Source: a virus
DNA length: 60,552 bases
Virus record (IMG/VR): IMGVR_UViG_3300029267_000655
Span: 1 to 60,552 of that record
Reading direction: 5' to 3' (one strand)
Shown piece by piece: positions 40,818 through 49,163 of this stretch (the stretch's first letter is position 1; every line of letters begins with the position of its first letter). The notes beneath the pieces were generated by a model. It did no database searches. It was given only the letters and a program-made list of their open reading frames with translations, and was not told the DNA's origin. The position numbers and the translations under genes were made by a program.

Positions 40818-41771
40818 TTACAGTTTCTTTGTCAAGAAGTCTCGAATGTCCGTGCCTTCCGGTAGATTAGGATCAAACCCACCGTCACCCCAATTGATGT
40901 AGTTGACTTCTGTCGGGGGTTCCTTAGCTGTTAGCAGTATGTCCGCTACTCTCTGCATCCCTAGATAACCCGCAGGCTCCATAGTCTTACCGTTGATCTC
41001 CTTAGGTCGGTCACTGTCAAATAAGATGTTGACCGTCCTACCGCTAAAGAGTTTCAACCATCTAGAGTAGAATACATTCGCACCGGGGGTAGCTAATACA
41101 CAGGCACTACTAAACCTATCGCTACCATCAAACCCCATACACTCATGTAGAGCTATACCGTCCCACGGTCCTTCAGTGATGTAGATGTCTTGGTACTCTT
41201 CGGAGAAGTTACAGACACCGAACAAGTTATGATCAAGACCGGGACAGCAGAGTAACTTGTTCTTGTACTGTCCTTGCTTGTCTTTGATCCGAGTGTACTT
41301 GTATAGGACTGTGATAGCTCCTTCGGCATTGTACGCAGGAACTAACCAACTCCCGTTAAGAGTCCCTAGACAAACTCCCCAGTCTCTTAGACCGTCTTCC
41401 GTTAGTAGTCCTTTCTCCTTTCTCAACTCTGTGTAGTTTTCGGTGTTGTCATAACAGTCTTTCCAATAGTCCCGAATAAACTGATAGACGTTACCACCGC
41501 CCTTCTCTCCACCGGCATCACATACAACACACCTCCAAAACCCCGTATCTATCTTGACTGCGAACTTTCCTTCACGACTACAGAACGGGCAGTCAGCAGT
41601 AGCGTTCTTGTCGCCTTCACTCCACTGTAGATCAACACCATAAAACAAATACGGTCTAAGGTGTTCGGGGTTCTCTTTGAGGACTTTACTTCTCACGTAG
41701 TCTACTCCTACACAAGACGTAGACGGCAGGAACCCGTTAAGACTCCTGCCGTCTACTAACACATCAACCAA
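40818..41771 (-). CDS. DNA primase (CHC2 zinc finger plus Toprim)
   Basis: 317 residues from a TTG start. Residues about 60-90 are a zinc ribbon (CPFCSREGKFAVKI, WRCVVCDAGG). The Toprim core has DIYITEGPWDGIALHE and NILFDSDRPKE with the catalytic Glu and Asp pair. It lacks a long C-terminal helicase domain, which is encoded by the next gene. Together they form the primosome. Confidence 0.88.
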   Translation of the reverse strand: MVDVLVDGRSLNGFLPSTSCVGVDYVRSKVLKENPEHLRPYLFYGVDLQWSEGDKNATADCPFCSREGKFAVKIDTGFWRCVVCDAGGEKGGGNVYQFIRDYWKDCYDNTENYTELRKEKGLLTEDGLRDWGVCLGTLNGSWLVPAYNAEGAITVLYKYTRIKDKQGQYKNKLLCCPGLDHNLFGVCNFSEEYQDIYITEGPWDGIALHECMGFDGSDRFSSACVLATPGANVFYSRWLKLFSGRTVNILFDSDRPKEINGKTMEPAGYLGMQRVADILLTAKEPPTEVNYINWGDGGFDPNLPEGTDIRDFLTKKL

Positions 41772-41774
41772 TAC

Positions 41775-42416
41775 CTATTGTAACCGACGTAGCAACTCTG
41801 CTTGAGCTTCGTCTATTCTCTGTAGTGCTCTAGGTTGATCCTGACCCATAGCAAAGCACTTAACCATCTCACGAGCCAAGTTAAAACCGATTCCTACAAT
41901 ACCTACCAAATCAACATTATCAGGTTGGTTCTCTTGGTCTTCCGGTGGCTCAGCAAAACCCGACAAGTTGACGCTATAGCTCGAAGGAGCGGGAATACAA
42001 CTGTCAACAACTCTAGCTTCTTCTTGTCGGTTTCGGTTCTCCTCTCTAGCAGACTCTTCACAGAACTTGTCTGGGTATCTAGTTCTAAGCTTTTCGATGT
42101 TAGCTGCCATAACGAAACCGAAGTCAAGTTGTATAGCATTACAGATAAGAGCTAGATACCAGCAACAGTCTCCTACCTCTTCTTTGATGTTTGTTTCGTC
42201 TAATCCTTGACCGTAGTACAACCACTTCTCTAGTTCAGAAGCTAGCTCTCCCACCTCACCAGTCAAACCTAACACACCGTGAATAAGTCTAATAGACGCT
42301 AACTCAGGCCAACCTGTAGTAAGCTCATTAGAGCAATCAATCAACCTATTTAGTGATCGTCTTTGGTCGCATTCTGTCCTAGACGCTGACACTTGGTACT
42401 TGCTCGGATTGATCAT
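41775..42416 (-). CDS. MazG-like nucleotide pyrophosphohydrolase with C-terminal extension
   Basis: 213 residues. VLGLTGEVGELASELEKW and EEVGDCCWYLALICNAIQ are the EExxE and ExxD metal-binding helices of MazG/all-alpha NTP pyrophosphatases. Residues after about 125 are a Pro/Glu-rich extension with a final helical hairpin. It may remove unwanted dNTPs or alarmones. In a phage with modified thymidine it could help clear dTTP or dUTP. Confidence 0.82.
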   Translation of the reverse strand: MINPSKYQVSASRTECDQRRSLNRLIDCSNELTTGWPELASIRLIHGVLGLTGEVGELASELEKWLYYGQGLDETNIKEEVGDCCWYLALICNAIQLDFGFVMAANIEKLRTRYPDKFCEESAREENRNRQEEARVVDSCIPAPSSYSVNLSGFAEPPEDQENQPDNVDLVGIVGIGFNLAREMVKCFAMGQDQPRALQRIDEAQAELLRRLQ

Positions 42417-42419
42417 TGT

Positions 42420-42977
42420 TCAATAGTTCCTTACTTCCCAAAACACGGTATTGAATCCGGGTAGCGTTCCCCACTTAATGCTAAACGTAGAGAACTCCAC
42501 AACATGACCAGGATATTTACTCAATAACTCTTGTAGCCAGTCGTAAGACTTAGGGCACAGACTTCGACGTAACAGCATTACAGCTTCAATCCCGTAGACT
42601 TGCCTACCATCTAGAGCTAGTGCGTCTCTCATAGGTAAACCGACTGCACTAGAGTAGAACAAACCTAAGCCTACAGGAGTCTGCTGAACTTCTCCTTGCA
42701 GCAAGTTACGTTCATGAGGAGCCATAGCACTGATGTAGAACTCATCGAGTCTACCCGCTCTCCTCAGTCTGTTGGCTACTCCTACTGATTCTAGTCTTCC
42801 GATGTTGTAGTATGTATCTCCTCCTCTTTTCCGGTTTCTAAAGTGAACCTTACCAAAGTACTTAGCTGACTTATACTCTTCGTAGTTATCCCAAGTCAGG
42901 CTAGCGTTACCAAACAACCCTTGTTTGTAGTACTTAACGAACTGAGCTTTGTTGTTGATAGGTCCGTTAGGTAACAC
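42420..42977 (-). CDS. Hypothetical protein in nucleotide metabolism cluster, 185 aa
   Basis: GTG start overlapping the thymidylate synthase gene by 11 bases. The product contains NKAQFVKYYKQGLFGNASL, HFRNRKRGGDTYYNIGRLE and VEFSTFSIKWGTLPGFNTVFW. I do not recognise the family. Coupling to the synthase and MazG genes suggests a role in nucleotide or base-modification chemistry. Confidence 0.6.
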   Translation of the reverse strand: MLPNGPINNKAQFVKYYKQGLFGNASLTWDNYEEYKSAKYFGKVHFRNRKRGGDTYYNIGRLESVGVANRLRRAGRLDEFYISAMAPHERNLLQGEVQQTPVGLGLFYSSAVGLPMRDALALDGRQVYGIEAVMLLRRSLCPKSYDWLQELLSKYPGHVVEFSTFSIKWGTLPGFNTVFWEVRNY

Positions 42978-44073
42978 GGGTAGCTTCCCGTCTTAGAATC
43001 CACTCGCTAGCAGCCATCTTCCAAAACGAGTCTTCAATATCGTTAGTAGCATCAATAGCTTTGATAGTGTCTCTTTCTTTGTAGTAGTAGTGGGCACGCA
43101 TCATAGGAGAAGCCACTTTACTAATGAACTCACTTTGACCTTCCCATCTACTAGTATCTCCTCTGTATTGAGGAGCGATAGTAGTGAAATCCGTGCAGAT
43201 CGGTCTATGTACGTCGAAAGGTACTCTAGCTCCATTCTCTGTTAGACTCTTGTTGATACTGATGTAGTTATCAGCGTGTCTAATGTATCCTTCGGGGTTC
43301 CATCTACTAGTGTAGACGTGAAGGTTATTGGTGAATTGATTGTATCTACCGATAGGAACATTCACCATCCTAGCTACGTATTCCTGAAGGAAAGAGAAGT
43401 GAACGACGTTCGCACCTAACATTCCCCAGATTAGATCATTGCTGCGGTTGCAGACAGTCATGTCCAGCTTACCGTCGTTGATTAGAAAGTAAGCATGAGT
43501 GTTACAGGGTACGTCTTTACCACCGTTCATAGCGTTGTGAAGGTCTCTCTTACCTACAGGACCTTCAGGGGTAATCCAGTTCGTAGAGTCCCACATCTGT
43601 AGAACACACCTACGACTATCCGGGTTGTCTTTCAATTCTTCACTAATAGCGAGAATCTGATCAAACCCAAACTGATTCCTCCACCTCTTACCGTAAGCAC
43701 CGTGTAGAGTCTTACCGTCATCGGAGTATCTACCGAAGTCCTTGATGTAATAAAGCAGAGGCTCTAAGTCGTCGCTACCGGACAACATCCAAAGAGTCTC
43801 GAACACATGGAAGAACGGGTTGCAGTCTCTAATAGGATTCAACAGGACTCTATTGGTAGGGTCTGTGAATGTGATATTGACTGGTACCAAGAGTTGGATA
43901 ACGTCTCCATCCCTACTATTACGTCTAGTCATCAACCTGTCTTCGTACGAGTATTCTTCAGTTCGAGTCTCGTACCTGTAAAAACCTAAGACTAAATCTT
44001 TGAATGCACTCTCCACACTAGAGTGCTCGAATCCAAAGCCTTCATTCATCCTACTCAGTCTTTCGTTAACCAC
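42967..44073 (-). CDS. Thymidylate synthase family enzyme (ThyA or dUMP hydroxymethylase)
   Basis: About 368 residues. Preferred start is the GTG at 44073, with GGAG seven bases upstream; a GTG at 44088 is also in frame. VPCNTHAYFLINDGKLDMTV carries the catalytic Cys. VCNRSNDLIWGMLGANVVHFSFL matches the dUMP-binding region with the Asn kept at the position that separates dUMP from dCMP enzymes. YNQFTNNLHVY is the C-terminal binding segment. It uses methylene-tetrahydrofolate to make either dTMP or 5-hydroxymethyl-dUMP. The nearby hypermodification cluster makes the hydroxymethylase role attractive, but sequence alone does not decide. Confidence 0.85.
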   Translation of the reverse strand: MVNERLSRMNEGFGFEHSSVESAFKDLVLGFYRYETRTEEYSYEDRLMTRRNSRDGDVIQLLVPVNITFTDPTNRVLLNPIRDCNPFFHVFETLWMLSGSDDLEPLLYYIKDFGRYSDDGKTLHGAYGKRWRNQFGFDQILAISEELKDNPDSRRCVLQMWDSTNWITPEGPVGKRDLHNAMNGGKDVPCNTHAYFLINDGKLDMTVCNRSNDLIWGMLGANVVHFSFLQEYVARMVNVPIGRYNQFTNNLHVYTSRWNPEGYIRHADNYISINKSLTENGARVPFDVHRPICTDFTTIAPQYRGDTSRWEGQSEFISKVASPMMRAHYYYKERDTIKAIDATNDIEDSFWKMAASEWILRREATRVT

Positions 44074-44087
44074 AGTACGTCTCCACA

Positions 44088-44633
44088 CTAGAAAGGAAGA
44101 TGACTTAGAGGGTAGTTGCTGTAGCGATACATAGAGTTCCCAACCGTAGGAAACACGTAAGACCTACCACCACACAACTCGAACTTGTCGCAGTTAGTAT
44201 CGCTATCGTCTATTAGTATTGTAGTAGGTTTAGCAAGTAGCTCCTTATGAGGTGTTAGCATGAACCGATCAAATTTTTTACCGAACATAGACTTGATCCA
44301 TCGAACCTTACCTGAGTGACTTGTGTGGCATCGACTAGGTGAAGATACGATGTACCACCTATTGCCTACGAACGACTCTACCCGCTCAATCAGTTCCTCG
44401 AAGTAGTTAGTCGGCAGTAACTCGAACCAGAAACTCTCTCCGGCTTCGTGTATCGGTTTCCAAAACTCGTCTAGAGAGCAACCCAACACGTCTGGTAGAT
44501 GCCAGTTCCCAGGATGATCCCGTAACCACACCTCGTCTAGCATCTCTCTGTCTATGTCTATCAGCTTGCAGTACCCTCCAACGAAGTCGGCCAGAACCCC
44601 ATCAAGGTCCAGAAACACGGTGAAATCAGTCAA
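44088..44633 (-). CDS. HAD-family 5'(3')-deoxyribonucleotidase
   Basis: 181 residues from a TTG start with GGAGGA upstream. VFLDLDGVLADF is HAD motif I with the two Asp typical of cytosolic deoxyribonucleotidases (NT5C type). WYIVSSPSRC is motif II, and TTILIDDSDTNCDKF holds the motif III/IV acid pair. It probably dephosphorylates a deoxynucleoside monophosphate, perhaps dTMP or dUMP, to shape the pool for modified bases. It overlaps the synthase region. Confidence 0.82.
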   Translation of the reverse strand: MTDFTVFLDLDGVLADFVGGYCKLIDIDREMLDEVWLRDHPGNWHLPDVLGCSLDEFWKPIHEAGESFWFELLPTNYFEELIERVESFVGNRWYIVSSPSRCHTSHSGKVRWIKSMFGKKFDRFMLTPHKELLAKPTTILIDDSDTNCDKFELCGGRSYVFPTVGNSMYRYSNYPLSHLPF

Positions 44634-44697
44634 TTCTTGAGTCCTCCAAAGAATTTTCAGAAAAGTTGATGGTTTGGAGTTGTCTTCTACCGATAGC

Positions 44698-44725
44698 TAG
44701 ATAAGAATCTTCGGTGTTGAGTCAA
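44698..44725 (-). promoter_or_regulatory. Putative leftward promoter upstream of the nucleotidase gene
   Basis: On the minus strand TTGACT (44725-44720), 16 bases, then TATCTA (44703-44698). The -35 lies in a small inverted repeat TGAGTC...GACTCA (44718-44736), which could be an operator shared with the divergent histone-like gene. Confidence 0.4.
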
Positions 44726-44775
44726 TTGGCGACTCACGCAAAAACAAACTCAGGTCAATCGAAAGGACCGCCAAG

Positions 44776-45177
44776 ATGCCTACCGCAACCCCGAAGAAGA
44801 AGACCGTCAAGAAGTCCTCTGCTAGCAAGACGGCTACCCCGAAGAAGAAGGCAGCAGCAAAGAAGACGACTACGAAGAAGAAGGCAGCAGCAAAGAAGGT
44901 AGCTACAAACAGTAGCGGAAGTAAGTTGGGTAAGCCTTTGATGGCTATTCTCGAAGTACTCAAAAAGGGTAAGTCACTTACCCGCTCTGAAATCTCTGCG
45001 GCTACAGGTATCAAGTCGGGTTTCACCTCATACCTAGGCCAAACAGACCCGGAGAAACGGGAAGAGGGAAGCCTCCTGGCACGTAAGCTTATCAAGATCG
45101 AGAAACACGATAGGGATGGTAAAGACGTGTTGGTTTACTCTATCACAGCTACAGGTAAGAAAGCAATATCAAGCTGA
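44776..45177 (+). CDS. Histone H1-like Lys/Ala-rich protein with C-terminal winged-helix-like domain
   Basis: 133 residues, ATG at 44776 after GAAAGGACC. The first 48 residues are KKK/AAAKK/TTK repeats (MPTATPKKKTVKKSS...) typical of bacterial histone-H1-like DNA-compacting proteins. The rest (LMAILEVLKKGKSLTRSEI, AATGIKSGFTSYLG, then DVLVYSITATGKKAISS) resembles a small winged helix. It is the only plus-strand gene in the leftward half and has its own terminator. It may compact DNA or regulate transcription. Confidence 0.82.
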   Translation: MPTATPKKKTVKKSSASKTATPKKKAAAKKTTTKKKAAAKKVATNSSGSKLGKPLMAILEVLKKGKSLTRSEISAATGIKSGFTSYLGQTDPEKREEGSLLARKLIKIEKHDRDGKDVLVYSITATGKKAISS

Positions 45178-45196
45178 TTAAACCCGACCGGACATA

Positions 45197-45235
45197 AACC
45201 CCACTAGAGCTACTTTGTTCTAGTGGGGTTTTTTC
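45197..45235 (+). terminator. Intrinsic terminator after the histone-like gene
   Basis: AACCCCACTAGA (45197-45208) pairs perfectly with TCTAGTGGGGTT (45219-45230), followed by TTTT. The left end of the aldo/keto reductase gene on the other strand overlaps this hairpin. Confidence 0.9.
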
Positions 45236-46071
45236 GTCAATTCTGCTATGTGGTCTGGATTGTTAGTACCTACGAGTGGTATATCTACCCACCTAGAAGC
45301 TTCCGTAAACGCCTCTGATGCCGTTTTGCGTAGCCTCCCCTGGTCTAGTGTGCTATGCCCTAGTGTCAGCATTCCTACTGATTTGCAGTATGGCAATATA
45401 GACTCACAAGCTCCCAGGTCATTCGAGTTTAACCGGACTTGTACCGACGACAGGTCATAGCCGAGAGACATCAGGCACCGTCTAACCGCTGTTATCTGAC
45501 CTAGAGAGTGGTTGGATACTCCTACGTGAAGAACCGTTCCGTTGTCTAACAGTTCTGCCAGTCCTTCGCAAGTTTGCTCCACCGAAGGTCCGCCTTCGTA
45601 GTTGGGCCAATGTATCTGGTACAAGAAGATAGAAGACACTTTCAGTCTATCTCTAGACCGTAGACCAGCATTGATTACAGCAGACTTGGACATATGGTTT
45701 CTTGCCACCTTTGTAGCAATCTTTGCTTTACATCCGGTTCTGCTGTAGATTTTACCTAGCTCTGTCTCTACTTTTCCATACCCATAACTTTCTGCGGTAT
45801 CAATCAAAACTAGACCTGATTCAGTTACTTGATTGATTACGTCTTCATTGTATTTCCACTTATAAGAACCCCAACCCAGTCTATGTTTTGCTCCACCTAT
45901 TACTTCGTCTCTTATGCGGTGGTTTTTACTGACTTTCTTGTCTACAGTTAGTATAGTCCCTCTATCTTGATTACTAAGTTGCTGATTCCAATTGTCATAG
46001 TCTTCAAGTCTTCCTCTACACTTGTTAGACCACATCAGTCCTCTAAGTCGGTCTCTAGCTATACTGTTCAT
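45220..46071 (-). CDS. Aldo/keto reductase in the hypermodification cluster
   Basis: 283 residues. The complete catalytic tetrad is visible: Asp91 and Tyr96 in LIDTAESYGYGK, Lys121 in IATKV, His154 in YQIHWPN. GVSNHSLGQITAVRRCL and the C-terminal LVGTNNPDHIAEL fit NADPH binding. An N-terminal extension of about 60 residues precedes the barrel. It overlaps the FAD gene by ATGA and is the last gene of the coupled set. It probably reduces an aldehyde or imine intermediate of base modification. I do not recall such a member in described thymidine hypermodification pathways. Confidence 0.85.
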   Translation of the reverse strand: MNSIARDRLRGLMWSNKCRGRLEDYDNWNQQLSNQDRGTILTVDKKVSKNHRIRDEVIGGAKHRLGWGSYKWKYNEDVINQVTESGLVLIDTAESYGYGKVETELGKIYSRTGCKAKIATKVARNHMSKSAVINAGLRSRDRLKVSSIFLYQIHWPNYEGGPSVEQTCEGLAELLDNGTVLHVGVSNHSLGQITAVRRCLMSLGYDLSSVQVRLNSNDLGACESILPYCKSVGMLTLGHSTLDQGRLRKTASEAFTEASRWVDIPLVGTNNPDHIAELTKKPH

Positions 46072-46994
46072 AGAATGATCTCCAACACCTTGTCTGCAAC
46101 AAGCTTAGATAGACCTAGACCTAATCTATGTCCACCGGTGGCAACTACGATTCTGGAACTTACTTTATCGACCAAGAACCTATCTAGGACTGGTCTATAG
46201 CCTGTCTGTATCTTAACTGATTTGGGACTAGCTACTACAGTGTCCATAACCGTTCTTAGGTTTTTCAGTTTGTTGGGGCTTTCGACTTTCTCTGCTGTAT
46301 CTCCTACTTTGAGTCTTCCTTTTGTCCAAACCCTAACCGTGTGTTTTACATAGGGTTTTATCATTACTGATACTGGAAGTTCGGTAGTTGGCTTACCTTT
46401 ACAAGTTATACCTCTACCCAACAACTTACCAACACCTATCGGACTCATTCTACATACTTCGGTAAGTACAGAATCGGTTCTATACCCCGTCGCTAGTAAT
46501 ACAGACTTTGACTTAACAACAAACTCCTCTCCATTATCTATATTAGTGTAGAAAGTCTCTACGTAGTTCTGATGTTCTTCTATGTTCGACACTCTTCCTA
46601 CCCGCCTGATGTCGTTTACTTGGTCGGTAAGTGTCTCTGGTTCCGGTAAGTAGATTACTTTGCTTCTAGGTCTTATAGGTCTGTCTTGGTACATATTCCA
46701 AAAGTACTCAAGAACTTCATAGCCACCCACCGTCTTTAGCCAATCTATTGATTCACCTAACTTACTTCTGTCTAGGTTTTGAGGCCAGTACTTCGAGAAA
46801 ATGTCAGAAGAGTAAGCTCCAGGATCGCAAACAGCCGAAGCATTTCTACTTCCTGATTGTTTGTCTCCATCATCTATTATACAGCAGCTAATTCCTTTAG
46901 ACCTAGCTACATTAGCAGTAGCACTTCCCCAATAACCCGATCCCACTATCGTTAGGTCTATTGTCTTGTTTCCTACGGATTTTCTCGTCACCAT
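46068..46994 (-). CDS. FAD-dependent oxidoreductase (DAO/glycine oxidase-like)
   Basis: 308 residues. DLTIVGSGYWGSATANVA is the dinucleotide-binding GxGxxG at residues 18-23. SKSVLLATGYRTDSV is the second FAD segment, and VVATGGHRLGLGLS the C-terminal FAD motif. The size is short for ThiO-like enzymes but complete at both ends. In phage thymidine-modification pathways described by the Weigele group, FAD enzymes act on glycyl-thymidine. This one is placed to do similar chemistry on DNA. It overlaps neighbours on both sides. Confidence 0.82.
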   Translation of the reverse strand: MVTRKSVGNKTIDLTIVGSGYWGSATANVARSKGISCCIIDDGDKQSGSRNASAVCDPGAYSSDIFSKYWPQNLDRSKLGESIDWLKTVGGYEVLEYFWNMYQDRPIRPRSKVIYLPEPETLTDQVNDIRRVGRVSNIEEHQNYVETFYTNIDNGEEFVVKSKSVLLATGYRTDSVLTEVCRMSPIGVGKLLGRGITCKGKPTTELPVSVMIKPYVKHTVRVWTKGRLKVGDTAEKVESPNKLKNLRTVMDTVVASPKSVKIQTGYRPVLDRFLVDKVSSRIVVATGGHRLGLGLSKLVADKVLEIIL

Positions 46995-47779
46995 AGCTTT
47001 CCTCTCTTTCCTGCTCTGTATAGTTGTTGAGCTAGCCTAACACGACCGAATCTAGCAAGACTCTTTCTCAAAGCTTCTACGTCTTCTCCTACTTCGTAGT
47101 GACCGTTGAGATGACTCTTCCACTTACATAGAATCGTCTCAGCCTCTTGCGGTCCTAACGGTCTATCGAACGTAGGTGGAGCTAGGTAGCCGTCTAAACT
47201 CTCTAGAATATGCTCCGTAGCCCATCTATTTCGCTCTCTAACGTCCTCTGTTGCTTCGGATGGGTTTCGATACCTATCCTGAGCTAGAGACGCTCCTACC
47301 TTCGGAGAATCGAATAGGAACACGTCTTCTACCGGAAAGACTACCGGAACACCTAGAACTCTCTCTAGCATGTCGGCTACCTTGAATGAGATCCAAGGTC
47401 CGAACCCTACCCAACGCTGAACGTGTAGCATCACCTCAGTAGATTGAATAGGTTTCTTAACGTCTATCGGTTTGAATAAACCGTCTAAACCTACATCACT
47501 CAGGTAGTTAACAGACTTGGTAGCGTTATCTCCCCTGAAGTGTCTACGCTCAGGACACCTAGGGTACTTCTTAGACTTAGCCGCAGTCATCATAGCGTTC
47601 CAGTAGTCTTTCTTATACGTTATCCAACTGGCAGTACCGCTATGATAAAAACACCAGTAAGCTAGTAACCACTTCCGTAGTTGTACCTTACTCATGTTTG
47701 AGTTAATCAACACCGTATAGACTGGGTCTAAGTCTTCGTTGTCTAGGAGAGACTTACCAAACTCAATCAGTTCTAGCAT
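46988..47779 (-). CDS. Alpha-glutamyl/putrescinyl thymine pyrophosphorylase clade 2-like protein
   Basis: 263 residues. LRKWLLAYWCFYHSGTASWI, the ERRHFRGDNATKSVNYL segment and WVGFGPWISFKVADMLERVL match my memory of the aGPT-PPlase clade 2 family. That helical fold was predicted by Iyer and colleagues to replace the (pyro)phosphate on 5-hydroxymethyl-uracil in DNA with an amine or amino acid. The first genes of such pathways (kinase, second transferase-like protein) are immediately upstream, which strongly supports the call. Confidence 0.78.
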   Translation of the reverse strand: MLELIEFGKSLLDNEDLDPVYTVLINSNMSKVQLRKWLLAYWCFYHSGTASWITYKKDYWNAMMTAAKSKKYPRCPERRHFRGDNATKSVNYLSDVGLDGLFKPIDVKKPIQSTEVMLHVQRWVGFGPWISFKVADMLERVLGVPVVFPVEDVFLFDSPKVGASLAQDRYRNPSEATEDVRERNRWATEHILESLDGYLAPPTFDRPLGPQEAETILCKWKSHLNGHYEVGEDVEALRKSLARFGRVRLAQQLYRAGKRGKLW

Positions 47780-49163
47780 CTTGGACAGGCACCTTTAACT
47801 CGACAAGACGTAATGCTCGACCTTCACCAGCAATAACGTCACCACACCTAGGTTGTCCTGGGTCATCTTCGTTTTCGCTTGCACAATACAAACAACCCGA
47901 AGGTGGGCATTCGTCTACTTCTCGGAATAGTTCATCTGGATTGTCCCTAGTAAATACCGGAACACGCTGCCCGTGGCACTGGTCTGCCGTAGTGTATTCC
48001 CTACCGATACTGACTCCTGTCTTGCTAGTTATGTTTCCTTGTTCGTCTCTTTCGTAACGATACTCGTAGCAAGTGGCGTAGGTTAGTCCGTACCGTTTGG
48101 CGTATTTACTATACATCTCATGGGCTTTTAGTCTGTACTCTTCTTCTACACACCTTTGTCCGCCCATGTTGTCGGTAAACAACTCCTTAAACTTCTCTCC
48201 TCTTTCTCCAAACCTCTTAACCATCCTCTCTTCCATACTGTTAGCCCAAGAGTAACCCGCTTCGACAAACTTAACGATGACGTGGTCTGCTCCTGCCTCA
48301 GCTAGCCTCTTGAATAGCTTAATGATGTCAGCATGAGAGGTTACACCCGGAATAATTGGATTGACTTGAATAGAGACATACACACCTTTGTTCTTGATCC
48401 TTGTGATGTCTTTTAGATGTCCTTTCAAGCTAAGTGCTCCGGGGGAAAGCCTACGAAAGTCCTCTGGAACTGATGTGTTGATAGACTTCTGAGCGTAGCT
48501 ATAGGGATTCTGGGTCATAAGGTCGATAGCCCATTTAGGGTATCTCAACCGACTAAGAAAGAAGATAGGCAAACCAACCTTCACAAACTCTTCAGCAGCG
48601 TATTGGGTGTTATGATAGATACTCTCCAAAGGTAGAAACGGATCAGTAAATGATGAGAAGTAACCCGCTGCTCCACGTCTGACTTTACGTAGCTGTTTCC
48701 TGATCTGTTCTCCGTAGTCCATAGGGACAGTGATAAGTCCGGTGCCACGATAGCCTCTGAACCCGGAGTTAACGTAACAGAAAGCACAACCAACAACACA
48801 CCAACCACCGTAAGGTTCAGTTAGTATAGCTTCAGTGAAACACGGTCTAGGTCTAACATTGTCTGGTTCGTGTAGACCTTTGTACCAACCTTGTAGCTGC
48901 TTTGCTTTATCTATCCGAGTATGTGGGTATGGTTCTAAATAGGCTCTGACTTCCTTCTTGTCTTCGTCTTTAGCGTTTCTGACCATACCCACCCGAACGT
49001 CTCTGACCTTAACTTTACGTCCGAAAACTTCATCATAGACTGTTTTGATTTCAGAAAGATTCTCCCTAGGTTCTGGACGCATGAAATAGTTGTAGACGGT
49101 ATTGGCTGTGTGTTCGTCTTCACCTACAGATTGAGTTGTGATCCAGCTTTGTTCTTGGTCCAT
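47763..49163 (-). CDS. Radical SAM enzyme, probable modified-thymidine remodelling
   Basis: 466 residues. WCVVGCAFCYVNSG holds the CX3CX2C cluster (Cys122, Cys126, Cys129) for the 4Fe-4S/SAM centre, as in spore photoproduct lyase-type enzymes that act on thymine. The barrel continues with GAAGYFSSFTDPFLPLE and VSIQVNPIIPGVTSHADI. A C-terminal Cys cluster (CPPSGCLYCAS, then RCGD) may bind zinc or a second cluster. It starts on the stop of the kinase gene (TAATG). Radical SAM enzymes in related phage clusters isomerise or rearrange amino-acid adducts of thymidine. Confidence 0.85.
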   Translation of the reverse strand: MDQEQSWITTQSVGEDEHTANTVYNYFMRPEPRENLSEIKTVYDEVFGRKVKVRDVRVGMVRNAKDEDKKEVRAYLEPYPHTRIDKAKQLQGWYKGLHEPDNVRPRPCFTEAILTEPYGGWCVVGCAFCYVNSGFRGYRGTGLITVPMDYGEQIRKQLRKVRRGAAGYFSSFTDPFLPLESIYHNTQYAAEEFVKVGLPIFFLSRLRYPKWAIDLMTQNPYSYAQKSINTSVPEDFRRLSPGALSLKGHLKDITRIKNKGVYVSIQVNPIIPGVTSHADIIKLFKRLAEAGADHVIVKFVEAGYSWANSMEERMVKRFGERGEKFKELFTDNMGGQRCVEEEYRLKAHEMYSKYAKRYGLTYATCYEYRYERDEQGNITSKTGVSIGREYTTADQCHGQRVPVFTRDNPDELFREVDECPPSGCLYCASENEDDPGQPRCGDVIAGEGRALRLVELKVPVQDARTD

